Below, piece by piece: positions 63,898 to 64,000 of a DNA stretch of 64,000 bases. This DNA is from Pseudomonas sp. UYIF39. GTDB lineage: Bacteria; Pseudomonadota; Gammaproteobacteria; Pseudomonadales; Pseudomonadaceae. The notes beneath the pieces are model-generated. The model was given only the letters and a program-made list of their open reading frames with translations, was not told the DNA's origin and ran no database searches. A program made the position numbers and the translations under genes. Position 1 is the stretch's first letter. Every line of letters begins with the position of its first letter. The DNA lies in contig NZ_JALBYU010000018.1 in the NCBI RefSeq assembly GCF_029963765.1, positions 62,001 to 126,000 on the forward strand. The letters are read 5' to 3'.

Positions 63898-64000
63898 GTG
63901 CTGACGAATACACGCAACCCCATCGAGGAATCGCCATGCATCCATCAATTCAACAGCGAGTCGACGGGGTTGCGGACCTGCGCCTTCGCTCAAGCATCGC
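63898..64000 (+). CDS. Partial phage gene at window edge
   Basis: A GTG start with AGGAG six bases upstream opens a frame that runs off the window (MLTNTRNPIEESP...). Third-position GC is high in this frame. A second frame from the ATG at 63936 (GAGGAA upstream) is also open to the edge, so the choice is not certain. Confidence 0.4.
   Translation, partial: MLTNTRNPIEESPCIHQFNSESTGLRTCAFAQAS

Larger units (their letters stand above)
28850..64000. mobile_element. Siphovirus-type prophage (left end to beyond window)
   Basis: A near-complete set of phage genes in operon order: immunity region, replication genes, recombinase, holins, terminase, portal, protease, capsid, connectors, tail, tail fibre and endolysin. 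Late genes run leftward (minus), immunity and early right-arm genes run rightward from 61.3 kb. The head is HK97-like and the tail is lambda-like. All structural frames look intact, so the prophage may be functional. The left boundary is approximate (28.6-29.4 kb) and the right boundary is beyond 64 kb. Confidence 0.93.

Overview
This is a GC-rich chromosomal window whose gene content and order match the Pseudomonas fluorescens group. colRS, groESL, fxsA, apbC-metG, an rnf cluster with nth, argG-motY-pyrC-rnt, a peroxiredoxin, bfd-bfr and grxD all occur in neighbouring blocks in Pseudomonas genomes. The intergenic regions carry Pseudomonas-type REP palindromes. The genus is called from gene order and protein sequence; the species is not resolved.

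Host part, 1 to about 28.6 kb. The window opens in colS, followed by colR (minus strand). Divergent from colR lie an LtaS-like membrane sulfatase, behind a probable ColR box, and a PAP2 phosphatase, suggesting an envelope-maintenance group. groESL, fxsA, a HugZ-like gene, an SDR gene, apbC and metG follow. The rnfA-B-D-G-E-nth operon has no rnfC, and its RnfB lacks the membrane anchor but has a long coiled-coil tail. Next come a small PA3496-type gene, a NarL-family regulator, an AT-rich patch with an orphan membrane protein, argG, motY, pyrC, rnt, a 2-Cys peroxiredoxin, an iron-storage pair (bfd with a Fur-box promoter, then bfr), grxD and a molybdopterin oxidoreductase.

Prophage part, about 28.9 kb to beyond the right edge. 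This is a siphovirus-type prophage with an HK97-like head and a lambda-like tail. The right arm has a CI/Cro immunity region near 61.2 kb. Leftward (minus) genes are a Rha-type regulator, an O-like replication protein with internal candidate iterons, NinG, a tyrosine recombinase, a possible Q-like regulator, a lipoprotein, holins, HNH nuclease, terminases, portal, protease, capsid, connectors, tail tube, G/GT chaperones (with a GGGAAAG slippery site), tape measure, tail tip, J, an SGNH-esterase tail fibre and a SleB-type endolysin. Rightward (plus) genes beyond CI are a LuxR-type HTH protein, a TerB-like protein and small membrane proteins. Three copies of a covarying hairpin lie in these plus-strand leaders. 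The left end holds accessory genes: a LexA-box gene and two AT-rich paralogues joining a serine alpha/beta-hydrolase domain to TPRs. attL must lie near 28.6-29.4 kb; attR is outside the window.

Most unusual items: the paired hydrolase-TPR proteins beside an SGNH tail fibre, the repeated leader hairpins, the repeated terminator/RBS cassette, a recombinase embedded in the replication operon, and the Rnf cluster without rnfC.
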